Origin: Rhodobacter sp.
GTDB taxonomy: Bacteria > Pseudomonadota > Alphaproteobacteria > Rhodobacterales > Rhodobacteraceae
Direction of reading: 5' to 3'
NCBI GenBank assembly: GCA_027489175.1
Contig: JAIYAE010000005.1
Coordinates: 1-64,000 of the forward strand
DNA length: 64,000 bases
Positions 8,450-17,479 of this stretch are shown in pieces. Numbering within the stretch: the first letter of the stretch is position 1; the number at the start of each line of letters is the position of its first letter. A program made the translations under genes and the position numbers. Below the pieces are notes generated by a model that saw only the letters and a list, made by a program, of their open reading frames with translations, made no database searches and was not told the DNA's origin.

Positions 8450-9508
8450 ATGACAGGCGTGACGCTGGACAAGGTGACCAAGCGATATGGCGACGTGCAG
8501 GTGATCCACGGGGTCAACCTGCGGGTGGAGGATGGCGAGTTCTGCGTCTTCGTCGGCCCCTCGGGCTGCGGGAAATCCACCCTGCTGCGGATGGTCGCGG
8601 GGTTGGAGGAAACCTCGGGCGGGAAGATCCAGATCGGCGCGCGGGACGTGACGCAGGCCGATCCGTCCGAGCGTGGCGTGGCGATGGTGTTCCAGACCTA
8701 CGCGCTTTACCCGCATATGACGGTAGCGGAAAACATGGGGTTTGGACTGAAGATGACTGGCCACCCCAAGGCCGAGATCGACAAGAAGGTCAACGAAGCC
8801 AGCCGCATCCTGAAGCTGGACGACTATCTGGCGCGCAAGCCCAAGGCCCTGTCGGGCGGCCAGCGCCAGCGCGTGGCGATCGGCCGGGCCATCGTGCGCG
8901 GGCCGGAGGTGTTTCTGTTCGACGAGCCGCTGTCGAACCTTGACGCCGAGCTGCGGGTGGAAATGCGGGTGGAAATCGCGCGCCTGCACCGCGAGATCGG
9001 GGCCACGATGATCTATGTGACACATGACCAGGTCGAGGCGATGACGCTTGCGGACAAGATCGTGGTTCTGCGCGCCGGGCGGGTGGAGCAGGTGGGCAAG
9101 CCGCTGGACCTTTACAATGACCCCGACAACAAGTTCGTCGCGGGCTTCATCGGCAGCCCGGCGATGAACTTTGTCGCAGGCGTGGTGGAACGGGCGGGTC
9201 TGGTGCAGGCCAAGGGGCTGGCACAGCCGCTGGCAACAGCGGTCGCGCTGCCGGGCGCGGGGGCAGAGGTGTCGGTGGGTCTGCGCCCGCAGCACCTGAA
9301 GATCGATCCGGCCGGCAGCACCCACCGGGTGGACCTGACCGAGGCTTTGGGCGGGGTGTCCTATGTCCACCTGAGCGCGCCCGGCGGGGAAAAGCTGATC
9401 GTCGAGCGGCATGACCAGATCAGCCTGGAGCCGGGCGCGATGGTGGGCCTGGGCTTTGACGGCAAGGATGCGATGCTGTTCGACACCGACGGCAAACGGC
9501 TGCGCTGA
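8450..9508 (+). CDS. ugpC: Sugar ABC transporter ATPase, UgpC/MsmK type
   Basis: The ATP-binding subunit of the sugar importer (352 aa). Walker A is GPSGCGKST (36-44), the Q-loop MVFQTYALYPHMTV, the signature LSGGQRQRVAIGRAIVR and Walker B VFLFDEPLSNLDAELR. The C-terminal OB-like regulatory domain (TOBE, about 240-350) is typical of the MalK/UgpC branch. It is transcribed with the IclR gene (15-bp gap, GGGGGAGGATAG upstream) and away from its permeases. The symbol reflects the family only; glycerol phosphate is not implied. Confidence 0.92.
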   Translation: MTGVTLDKVTKRYGDVQVIHGVNLRVEDGEFCVFVGPSGCGKSTLLRMVAGLEETSGGKIQIGARDVTQADPSERGVAMVFQTYALYPHMTVAENMGFGLKMTGHPKAEIDKKVNEASRILKLDDYLARKPKALSGGQRQRVAIGRAIVRGPEVFLFDEPLSNLDAELRVEMRVEIARLHREIGATMIYVTHDQVEAMTLADKIVVLRAGRVEQVGKPLDLYNDPDNKFVAGFIGSPAMNFVAGVVERAGLVQAKGLAQPLATAVALPGAGAEVSVGLRPQHLKIDPAGSTHRVDLTEALGGVSYVHLSAPGGEKLIVERHDQISLEPGAMVGLGFDGKDAMLFDTDGKRLR

Positions 9509-9520
9509 TCCAGAGGTTGC

Positions 9521-9589
9521 GAAATTGAGCGCGCAAGCGCGCACGCCTCTTATCTCGCCTCTGCGCGCAAGCGCGCAACCGGCTCGGGC
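9521..9589 (+). repeat. Dispersed intergenic repeat family A, copy 1
   Basis: Begins GAAATTGAGCGCG and contains TCTCGCCTCTGCGCGC followed by AAGCGCGCAACCGGCTCGGG. The TGCGCGC/GCGCGCA arms form a 7-bp stem. Two further copies with the same order lie at 53261-53328 and 63400-63461. This copy is 12 bp after the stop of the ATPase gene. Confidence 0.85.
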
Positions 9590-9604
9590 TGGCCTCCTGG
9601 GAGC

Positions 9605-9688
9605 GCGAGGGGCTGGCCCCTCGCCCGCCCTCATCTCTGCGCGTCTTCGCGCGGGGATGAGAGAACAGGTCTTCGCGCCGCAAGGCGC
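9605..9688 (+). terminator. Three consecutive hairpins downstream of the sugar ATPase gene
   Basis: Three stems follow one another. 9605-9624: GCGAGGGG/CCCCTCGC with loop CTGG. 9630-9661: a 14-bp stem with loop TCTT, closed by CTCATC/GATGAG and including two positions that pair only as U-G in plus-strand RNA. 9675-9688: GCGCC-GCAA-GGCGC, a GNRA-type loop followed by ACATTTTGG. The wobble pairs suggest selection on the plus-strand transcript, that is termination or protection of the IclR-ATPase mRNA before convergent trxB. Confidence 0.55.
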
Positions 9689-9703
9689 ACATTTTGGTAA
9701 GCG

Positions 9704-11321
<1,618 letters not shown>

Positions 11322-11327
11322 GGCGGC

Positions 11328-11537
11328 TTAGCGGGCGGCGTCGGCCAAGGGGCGGGTGGCGGCTTTCAGGCGCATGGCGAACCCTTTCTGGCCGGGGTTC
11401 ATCCGGTTGCGACCGGTGGTGCGGCGCAGGGTGGCGCTGACGGTGACCCGCGTGTCAGAGGATTCGGCGACGGCTTCCAGAACGGAAACGATCCAGCGGC
11501 GCTTTGTTCTCATCTCGATGATCATTTGCGTTCCCAT
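11328..11537 (-). CDS. Small basic protein, unknown
   Basis: A 69-aa open frame rich in Arg/Lys (MRTKRRWIVSVLEAVAESSD near the start, then VSATLRRTTGRN). It lies between the Lrp gene (plus, ends 11321) and pgeF (minus), in the space where no other gene fits. AAAGG lies a few bases upstream of the first ATG; an internal ATG at 11525 is an alternative. No known domain is visible. Short KRRW-starting basic proteins are common in Rhodobacterales, but I cannot assign a role. It may be non-coding. Confidence 0.45.
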   Translation of the reverse strand: MGTQMIIEMRTKRRWIVSVLEAVAESSDTRVTVSATLRRTTGRNRMNPGQKGFAMRLKAATRPLADAAR

Positions 11538-11639
11538 CAGCCTTTGTATTTCACAAGCCTAGACTTGCCTTTGGAATACGGCGGGGGTTGGGAAAAGTTG
11601 CGCTGCAAACCGTGCATTTTCATGCCCGATTGCGCCGAA

Positions 11640-12398
11640 TTAAAGCCTTATTGTCGAGATGAGGCGCCCATAGTCCACTTCCCCGGCATGAGTGGTGCGG
11701 CGGAAGGAATAGAACCGTTCAGGATCGCGGTAGGTGCAATGGCCGGTCCATTCGGCATGGCCCACCCCTGCGGCCCGAAGGCGGGCAAGCCCGTATCCGG
11801 GCAGGTCAAACAGCATCCGGTCCCCGGTGCCATTGGCGAAAAAGCGCAGGGAATCCGGGTCTTCGCTGCGGAAACGGTCCAGAAACTCGGGTCCCACCTC
11901 ATAGGCGGCCTGGCTGATCGTTGGGCCGATCACGGCGTGGATGGCGCTGCGGCGGGCGCCCAGACCCTCCATCGCGTCAATGGTGGCCTCCAGCACGCCA
12001 TCGACAGCGCCGCGCCAGCCGGCATGCGCCGCGCCGATCACGCGGGCGGTGGCGTCGTGGAAGAGGACGGGTTGGCAATCGGCGGTCAGGACCGAAAGCA
12101 GCACGCCGGGCGTGGCGGTGACGAGGGCATCCGCCTCAGGCCGGTGGGAGAGGGGGCCGGTCACCGCGACGGCGCGGGCGGAATGGACCTGATGCACGCC
12201 GACAAGGGCGGATGGGGGAAGGCCCATCGCCTCGGCCACGCGGGCGCGGTTGATGGCGACGATTTCCGCCTGATCCGAGGAGCCGGCGCCGCAGTTCAGC
12301 CCCGCGAAGATCCCCGATGACGCGCCGCCCTTGCGGGTAAAGAACCCGTGGCGGCAGGTCAGGGCGGGCGAGGTGATGATCTCCAGCGTCGATGGCAT
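11640..12398 (-). CDS. pgeF: Peptidoglycan editing factor PgeF / multicopper polyphenol oxidase (YfiH family)
   Basis: A 252-aa YfiH/DUF152 protein. The family hallmark is the Cys/His zinc centre seen here as TADCQPVLFHD and IGAAHAGWRGAVDGVLEATI, with GHCTYRDPERFYSFRR near the C-terminus. Family members have been described as laccase-like oxidases, purine nucleoside phosphorylases and as peptidoglycan editing factors that remove L-Ser from muropeptides. It shares one base with the methyltransferase gene upstream and follows lgt in an envelope-flavoured operon, which favours the peptidoglycan role. Confidence 0.88.
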   Translation of the reverse strand: MPSTLEIITSPALTCRHGFFTRKGGASSGIFAGLNCGAGSSDQAEIVAINRARVAEAMGLPPSALVGVHQVHSARAVAVTGPLSHRPEADALVTATPGVLLSVLTADCQPVLFHDATARVIGAAHAGWRGAVDGVLEATIDAMEGLGARRSAIHAVIGPTISQAAYEVGPEFLDRFRSEDPDSLRFFANGTGDRMLFDLPGYGLARLRAAGVGHAEWTGHCTYRDPERFYSFRRTTHAGEVDYGRLISTIRL

Positions 12399-13459
12399 CA
12401 GGGGGCGAATCCCGGCGGCAGGGGGGCGTTGGCGCGGGTGAGGGCCAATACCTTGAACAACGAACCCATTTCCTGTGGGTCGGTCAAGCGGCGATGCGCG
12501 GCCAGGTGGCTTTCCAGGGCTGCGCCCGTCAGGTTCTGTGCCAGACGCGCGGCGCGTGCTGCAATTCCAAGCCGGTTCAGGACGGCGCCCTGGCTGTCGA
12601 AGGCATGGGCGGGGGCCAGCGCCGCAAGCGGTTCAAAGTCGACATGGGCGGTCAGGTCGGCCTCTCCCGGATGAGCGAGGGGTGGGTCGAAGGCATGGGC
12701 GCGCAGGGCCTGCAGCGTATCACCGCGTGAGCGCCAGTCGCCGTAGTCGACCAGGTAGGCAAGGCCGCCGTGCCGGGTGATCCGCGCCATCAGGGCCGCC
12801 ACCGCATGCCGGGCCTGGGCGCAGTCTTCGACGATGGCCCCGGCGGGAGCGGTCTGGAAGGCCGGGGTGTCGGGAACCTGGGGCAAGAGGTCCGAGAGGC
12901 CGAAGCTCAACGCGCCATCGGCAAGGCCCACAAGGCGCTCACGCCAGCCATCCGGGCCGCGCTGGAACTGGCGGATCGGCAGGGCATCGAGGAATTCGTT
13001 GGCGATGAGGAAAAGCGGGGCGTCGGGCAGAGCGTCGACGGTATCAGCCCAGGTGAGGGTGACCGCGAAGGGCGCGAGGGTTGCCTGTTGCACTGTGCGC
13101 AGGCGGGGGGACGCTTCGACCAGCACCACCCGGGCTGCCGCGTGGAACCCCGGAACGGCGCGGGTGGCGCGCAGGATATCGGCCATGAGGGTGCCACGCC
13201 CAGGGCCAAGCTCAGCCAGCGTGAACGGGGCAGGCGCGCCCTGATCGACCCAAGCCTGCGCGAGGGCGAGGCCGAAAAGTTCGCCGAACATCTGGCTGAT
13301 CTCCGGGGCGGTGGTGAAGTCACCGGCCGTGCCGAAGGGTTCGCGCGTGGTGTAGTAGCCGTGGGTGGGGTGCAACAGGCATTCGGCCATGTAGTCGGCA
13401 ACCGTGATCGGCCCGCCTTCGCGGATGCGCTGGATCAGGAGTGCCGCGAGCGGCGTCAT
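12398..13459 (-). CDS. SAM-dependent methyltransferase, MidA/NDUFAF7 family
   Basis: A 353-aa class I methyltransferase of the DUF185 (MidA/NDUFAF7) family. Mitochondrial members methylate an Arg of complex I subunit NDUFS2 during assembly. Family landmarks are the N-terminal YMAECLLHPTHGYY, the SAM-binding LAELGPGRGTLMADILRA and FLIANEFLDALPIRQFQ. It lies 11 bp after lgt and overlaps pgeF by a base, an arrangement common in alphaproteobacteria. The bacterial substrate is not known from the sequence; a role in NADH dehydrogenase assembly is inferred from the mitochondrial homologue. Confidence 0.88.
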   Translation of the reverse strand: MTPLAALLIQRIREGGPITVADYMAECLLHPTHGYYTTREPFGTAGDFTTAPEISQMFGELFGLALAQAWVDQGAPAPFTLAELGPGRGTLMADILRATRAVPGFHAAARVVLVEASPRLRTVQQATLAPFAVTLTWADTVDALPDAPLFLIANEFLDALPIRQFQRGPDGWRERLVGLADGALSFGLSDLLPQVPDTPAFQTAPAGAIVEDCAQARHAVAALMARITRHGGLAYLVDYGDWRSRGDTLQALRAHAFDPPLAHPGEADLTAHVDFEPLAALAPAHAFDSQGAVLNRLGIAARAARLAQNLTGAALESHLAAHRRLTDPQEMGSLFKVLALTRANAPLPPGFAP

Positions 13460-13470
13460 GCGACCCCCGG

Positions 13471-14340
13471 TCAGCGCGCCTTGGCGCGGGCCAGGAACCA
13501 GACCCCCGCTGCGATCATCGGCAAGGAAAGCAACTGGCCCATGGTTAGGCCGTACCCTCCGACCTGGAGGGCAAGGCCGACCGGGTTGCCTTCGCTGACG
13601 AATTGCGCGTCGGGCTGGCGGAAGAATTCCACGAAGAACCGCGCAAGCCCGTAGCCCAAAAGGAACAGGCCCATCAGCGCGCCCGGACGCCTTAGCCAGC
13701 CGCGCCGGAAGCCAAGCCAGATCAGGACAACTGCCAGCAGCGCCCCTTCAAGCGCCGCTTGGTATAGCTGGCTGGGATGACGGGCGCAGAGGCCCACGAC
13801 ACCTTCGCAGGCCTGTGCCGCCTCACCCGGGAAGATCACGCCCCAGGGAAGGGTGGTCGGGCGGCCCCAAAGTTCCGCGTTGATGAAGTTGGCAAGGCGC
13901 CCCAGCATCAGGCCGACGGGAACGGCCATCGCCAGAAGATCGCCCATCGACAGCATTGGGATCTTTTCGCGGCGGCAGAACCAGATGCCGGCGATGGCTA
14001 CCCCGGCGAAGCCGCCATGGAACGCCATACCGCCCTCCCAGACCTGCGGGATCTTCCACGGTTCGGCCAGATAGGTGGCGGGGTCGTAGAAGATCACATA
14101 GCCCAGCCGCCCGCCGAGGATGATGCCGAAGACAGACCAGGTCAGGAAACGCTCGGCCTGTTCGGCGGTCAGGGGGGGCGTGCCGGACCAGAGGGCGGGA
14201 TTGCGGACGGCGCGCACGATGATCCACCAGGCAAAAAGGATGCCCGCGATATAGGCCAGCGCATACCAGCGCAGGGCAAGGGTCAGGCCGAAAACCTCAA
14301 CCTCGAACAGGGTGGGCGACAGGTCGGGAAAGGGGATCAT
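13471..14340 (-). CDS. lgt: Prolipoprotein diacylglyceryl transferase
   Basis: A polytopic inner-membrane enzyme (289 aa) that transfers diacylglycerol from phosphatidylglycerol to the lipobox Cys of prolipoproteins. [13 protein letters not shown] and the Lgt signature [15 protein letters not shown] are present, as is [12 protein letters not shown]. The start MIPFPDLSP (14340) is chosen over a longer frame that runs through the promoter of ubiK. First gene of lgt-methyltransferase-pgeF, divergent from ubiK. Lipoproteins encoded in this window, such as the LpoA-like protein, are substrates in principle. Confidence 0.96.
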   Translation of the reverse strand: MIPFPDLSPTLFEVEVFGLTLALRWYALAYIAGILFAWWIIVRAVRNPALWSGTPPLTAEQAERFLTWSVFGIILGGRLGYVIFYDPATYLAEPWKIPQVWEGGMAFHGGFAGVAIAGIWFCRREKIPMLSMGDLLAMAVPVGLMLGRLANFINAELWGRPTTLPWGVIFPGEAAQACEGVVGLCARHPSQLYQAALEGALLAVVLIWLGFRRGWLRRPGALMGLFLLGYGLARFFVEFFRQPDAQFVSEGNPVGLALQVGGYGLTMGQLLSLPMIAAGVWFLARAKAR

Positions 14341-14490
14341 GGCGTAAATCCTTGGGGGTGCGCCGCTTGTCGCGGTGGGGGCGCGCGATGTCAACCGGCG
14401 GCAATCGGTCGCCACTGTCTGCGGGGGCACCTGCTTGTGTCGGGGCGCGGCAAGGCCATATATGGCATGAACCCGCGAAGGAGAGGCCCC

Positions 14491-14745
14491 ATGCAAAGCC
14501 GCAACAAGTTTCTGGACGACATGAGCCAGCTGATGACCAACGCGATGGGCGTGGCCCAAGGGGCCAAGACCGAAGCGGAGACGGCTTTCAAAAGCCTGGT
14601 CGACCGCTGGATGGCCGACCGCGATTTCGTGACGCGGGAAGAGTTTGATGCAGTCCGCGCGATGGCGCAGAAGGCGCGGGAAGAAAACGCAGTGCTTGAG
14701 GCGCGGATTGCCGCGCTTGAAGCCACGCCGAAGAAAAAGGGCTGA
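14491..14745 (+). CDS. ubiK: Ubiquinone biosynthesis accessory factor UbiK (BMFP domain)
   Basis: A small (84 aa) helical protein of the YqiC/BMFP family that assists ubiquinone biosynthesis, probably by linking the Ubi complex to membrane lipid. It has [20 protein letters not shown] at the N-terminus, [20 protein letters not shown] and a coiled-coil ending in [10 protein letters not shown], with a Lys-rich tail. GAAGGAGAG lies 4-10 bases before the ATG, which fixes this start against a much longer overlapping frame. Confidence 0.9.
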   Translation: MQSRNKFLDDMSQLMTNAMGVAQGAKTEAETAFKSLVDRWMADRDFVTREEFDAVRAMAQKAREENAVLEARIAALEATPKKKG

Positions 14746-14834
14746 GGGCGCCGCGCGTCGATAACGCCGCTACGCGCTGCTTGTGCTGCGCGCCCTAGTC
14801 GACGCTCAGACGATGTTGCAGGACGAGGGGTCGT

Positions 14835-15593
14835 TCAGGCCCGCACCAGCCGGAAGGCAGCTGCGGCACCCCAGCCGGCGATGGCGGCCATAAGGAGCGA
14901 GACCAGCCCGTAGATCAACGGCCGTTCTCGGGCGAGGTTGAAGATGAAACGCTCCAACCCTTCCTTGCGGACGCCGATCAGCCGTTCTTGCGACGCGATC
15001 ACCCGCTTGTCGCGCAGAAGGAACAGGCGAACCTTGTATTCCCCTTCGGTCAGGTTGGCGGGCAGCACCACGTCGGCGCGAAAGAGCGTGTCTTCGGTCA
15101 GCTCTACCCGGCCTTCCAGCAGGCGGTAGCGGTCTTCCTTGGACCGCACGCGCAGGAGGGCCAACAGGAATTCCCCTGACTGTTCCGCCTCGGCGGTGAT
15201 GCCGACGGCGCGGATCACCCGCTCGATCGTGATGGCGTGGCGCAGGTTTTCGGTATCCGACAGGATGTGCCGCAGGGGGCCGGTCGTGGCCACGGCATAA
15301 AAGCTGGGGGCGGAATCCACCACCACGGCATCGGTGTTGACCCAGATGCCGGCAACGCGCGCCTTGCGGCGGACGGTGACCGGGGTCGAGGGTCCTTCGA
15401 CGGTCACGATCACCTCAAGCGGGCCGCCGTCGGGGGCGGGCGTGTCACGTTTGACCGCGCCGTAGATCAGGATTTCGGACCCGTCAAAGTCTGCGGTGAT
15501 GGACACGCGGTTCTGGCTGAGGCCGGAGACGATGGTTTCCTGCGCCAAGGCCGGGGCGGCGATGCAAAGCAGGGCCAGCAGCACCCGGATCAC
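14835..15593 (-). CDS. TIGR02186 family periplasmic/membrane protein
   Basis: A 252-aa exported protein: signal peptide MIRVLLALLCIAAPALA-QE, a beta-rich periplasmic part (NRVSITADFDGSEILIYGAV), and one C-terminal membrane anchor (LIYGLVSLLMAAIAGWGAAA). This matches the TIGR02186 family of alphaproteobacteria, which is found beside sulfite-exporter-type TauE proteins. Here it follows the TauE gene with a 4-bp overlap, so the two very likely act together in export of a sulfur or sulfonate compound. The biochemical role is not established. Confidence 0.82.
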   Translation of the reverse strand: MIRVLLALLCIAAPALAQETIVSGLSQNRVSITADFDGSEILIYGAVKRDTPAPDGGPLEVIVTVEGPSTPVTVRRKARVAGIWVNTDAVVVDSAPSFYAVATTGPLRHILSDTENLRHAITIERVIRAVGITAEAEQSGEFLLALLRVRSKEDRYRLLEGRVELTEDTLFRADVVLPANLTEGEYKVRLFLLRDKRVIASQERLIGVRKEGLERFIFNLARERPLIYGLVSLLMAAIAGWGAAAAFRLVRA

Positions 15594-16510
15594 GGCAGCA
15601 CCCCGGGCGCGACCGAGTAAAGCTCATCCGGGCGGACCAGAAGGTCAACCGCGATGCGGACGGATACCGCCAGCACGAGGAGGGACAGAAGGATGCGGAG
15701 CTGTTCCGCCTTCAGCCGAACGCCGACCCGCGTGCCGATCTGCGCGCCGACGACGCCGCCAAGGATCAGGATCAGCGCAAGCAGCATGTCAACCGTCTGG
15801 CTGGTCACGGCATGCATGACGGTGGTGAAAGCGGTGACGAAGATGATCTGGAAAAGCGAGGTGCCGATCACGACCTTGGTGGGCATGCCCAGAAGGTAGA
15901 TCATCGCGGGCACCATGATGAAGCCGCCGCCGACCCCCATGATCGCCGCCAGAAAGCCCACGGCGGCGCCGATCAGCAGGGGCGGGATCACGCTGATGTA
16001 AAGCCCGCTGGCGCGGAATTTCATCTTCAGTGGCAGGCCATGGACCCAGGAATGGACATGGCTGCGCCGGATCGGCGCGCCGGGTTTACGGGTGCGGAGC
16101 AGGCTGCGCAGGCTTTCCTGCAGCATCATCGCGCCGATCAGGCCAAGGAAAACCACATAGGACAGCTGCACAAAGAGGTCGACCTGCCCGGCCGCCGTCA
16201 TCAGCCGGAAGACCCAGACCCCGATGGCCGACCCGACCACGCCCCCCACCAGCAGGACGCCGCCCATGTGGAAATCCACGCCCTTCCGCTTCAGCTGCGC
16301 AAGAACGCCAGAGATGGATGACGCCACAACCTGGTTGGCCCCGGTGGCCACGGCCACGGCAGGCGGGACGCCGATGAAGAACAGGAGGGGGGTAATCAGG
16401 AAGCCGCCGCCGACCCCGAACATGCCCGACAGGAACCCCACGATCCCGCCCAATCCCAGAATGAGGAAGGCATTGACCGAAACCTCGGCGATGGGGAGGT
16501 AAAGCTGCAT
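15590..16510 (-). CDS. Sulfite exporter TauE/SafE family protein
   Basis: A polytopic membrane protein (306 aa, about eight segments) with the internal TauE duplication: VGFLSGMFGVGGGFLITPLL in the N-terminal half and VGFLAAIMGVGGGFIMVPAM in the C-terminal half. The G-V-G-G-G-F repeat motifs are characteristic. An in-frame TTG lies four codons upstream of the chosen ATG; neither has a clear Shine-Dalgarno. Coupled to the TIGR02186 gene. The family exports organosulfur compounds or sulfite; the substrate here is unknown. Confidence 0.9.
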   Translation of the reverse strand: MQLYLPIAEVSVNAFLILGLGGIVGFLSGMFGVGGGFLITPLLFFIGVPPAVAVATGANQVVASSISGVLAQLKRKGVDFHMGGVLLVGGVVGSAIGVWVFRLMTAAGQVDLFVQLSYVVFLGLIGAMMLQESLRSLLRTRKPGAPIRRSHVHSWVHGLPLKMKFRASGLYISVIPPLLIGAAVGFLAAIMGVGGGFIMVPAMIYLLGMPTKVVIGTSLFQIIFVTAFTTVMHAVTSQTVDMLLALILILGGVVGAQIGTRVGVRLKAEQLRILLSLLVLAVSVRIAVDLLVRPDELYSVAPGVLP

Positions 16511-16593
16511 GCGGTGGCCCAATCAGGGGCGAAGATGGCGGGATCATCAAAGGCTTGCGCGCCTTTGCTGGTGAAGTCAAACCCGTAGTCGCC

Positions 16594-17397
16594 TCATCGG
16601 AGCGAGGTCAGGAATTCCCTGAGGATGCGTTCCAGTTTTGCCGCACCCAAGGGGGCCATGGCCTTGGTATGTTCGTGGCTGATCTTTTCGTCCGACATGC
16701 CGGCGGCCATGTTGGTGATGGTGGAAATCGCCGCGACCTTGAGGCCAAGGAAACGCGCGAGGATCACCTCAGGCACGGTGGACATGCCGACCGCATCGCC
16801 GCCGAGGGTCTTCAGCATCCGGATTTCAGCCGGGGTTTCAAAGCTGGGGCCGGAGTACCAGCAGTAGACCCCTTCGGGCAGGGGGATGTCGAGGCGTGCG
16901 GCGGCGGCTTTGAGGGCAGCGCGGAGGCCGGGGTCATGCGCGTCGGTCATCGGCACGAAGCGCGCATCAGTCTTTTCGCCGATCAGGGGGTTCAGGCCGG
17001 AGTAGTTGAGGTGGTCATTGAGCAGCATGAGGTCGCCCGGCGCGATGTCGGGTCGCAAGGAGCCTGCGGCGTTGGTGAGGATCAGGGTTTCCGCGCCGAG
17101 GGCCTTCAGGACCTGCAGCGGCAGAAGCATTGCCCGGGGATTGCCGTTTTCATAATAATGCTCTCGCGCGCCGAAGACGGCCACGCGGACGCCCTCCAGC
17201 GTGCCGATATGGAGGTTCGGGTTATGACCCGAAACGCCGACGTGCGGAAAGCCGGGCAGGTCGGCATAGGAGATCGCCACGCCGTCCACCTGATGCGCGA
17301 TGTGGCCAAGGCCGGAGCCGAGGATCAGGCCAAGGCGCACAGGCGCATCCCCGGCGCGGGTGCGGATCTGGGCGGCAAGGGTCGTGGCATCAGTCAT
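16594..17397 (-). CDS. Purine nucleoside phosphorylase
   Basis: A 267-aa PNP of the trimeric mammalian/XapA type, which splits purine nucleosides with phosphate to base and ribose 1-phosphate. It shows LILGSGLGHIA, HVGVSGHNPNLHIG, GAREHYYENGNP (phosphate site), LTNAAGSLRPDIAPGDLMLL, YSGPSFETPAEIRML and GMSTVPEVILAR. The start at 17397 has GAAGGCG upstream. Last gene downstream of a nucleoside ABC transporter on the same strand, so imported nucleosides would be cleaved here. Confidence 0.93.
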   Translation of the reverse strand: MTDATTLAAQIRTRAGDAPVRLGLILGSGLGHIAHQVDGVAISYADLPGFPHVGVSGHNPNLHIGTLEGVRVAVFGAREHYYENGNPRAMLLPLQVLKALGAETLILTNAAGSLRPDIAPGDLMLLNDHLNYSGLNPLIGEKTDARFVPMTDAHDPGLRAALKAAAARLDIPLPEGVYCWYSGPSFETPAEIRMLKTLGGDAVGMSTVPEVILARFLGLKVAAISTITNMAAGMSDEKISHEHTKAMAPLGAAKLERILREFLTSLR

Positions 17398-17426
17398 GGC
17401 AATCGCCTTCGGCTGGCCGGGAAGCA

Positions 17427-17478
17427 GGGGTTTCACACCCCCGCACCCCCGTGGGATATTTGGGCAAATGTGAAAGGG
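17427..17478 (+). repeat. Dispersed intergenic repeat family B, copy 1
   Basis: A GGGG/CCCC hairpin (17427-17442) and a C-run precede the core GGGATATTTGGGC-AAATGTGAAAGGG (17453-17478). It fills the gap between the nucleoside permease stop and the purine nucleoside phosphorylase start. The core reads on the plus strand, opposite to the flanking genes. Confidence 0.8.
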
Positions 17479-17479
17479 A

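Noticed and set aside
8285..9634. A 449-codon minus-strand frame
   Set aside because: It is the shadow of the UgpC-type ATPase gene and has the composition of an antisense translation.
13777..14490. Long plus-strand frame leading into ubiK
   Set aside because: It is antisense to lgt; the ubiK start at 14491 has a clear ribosome-binding site and matches the family.
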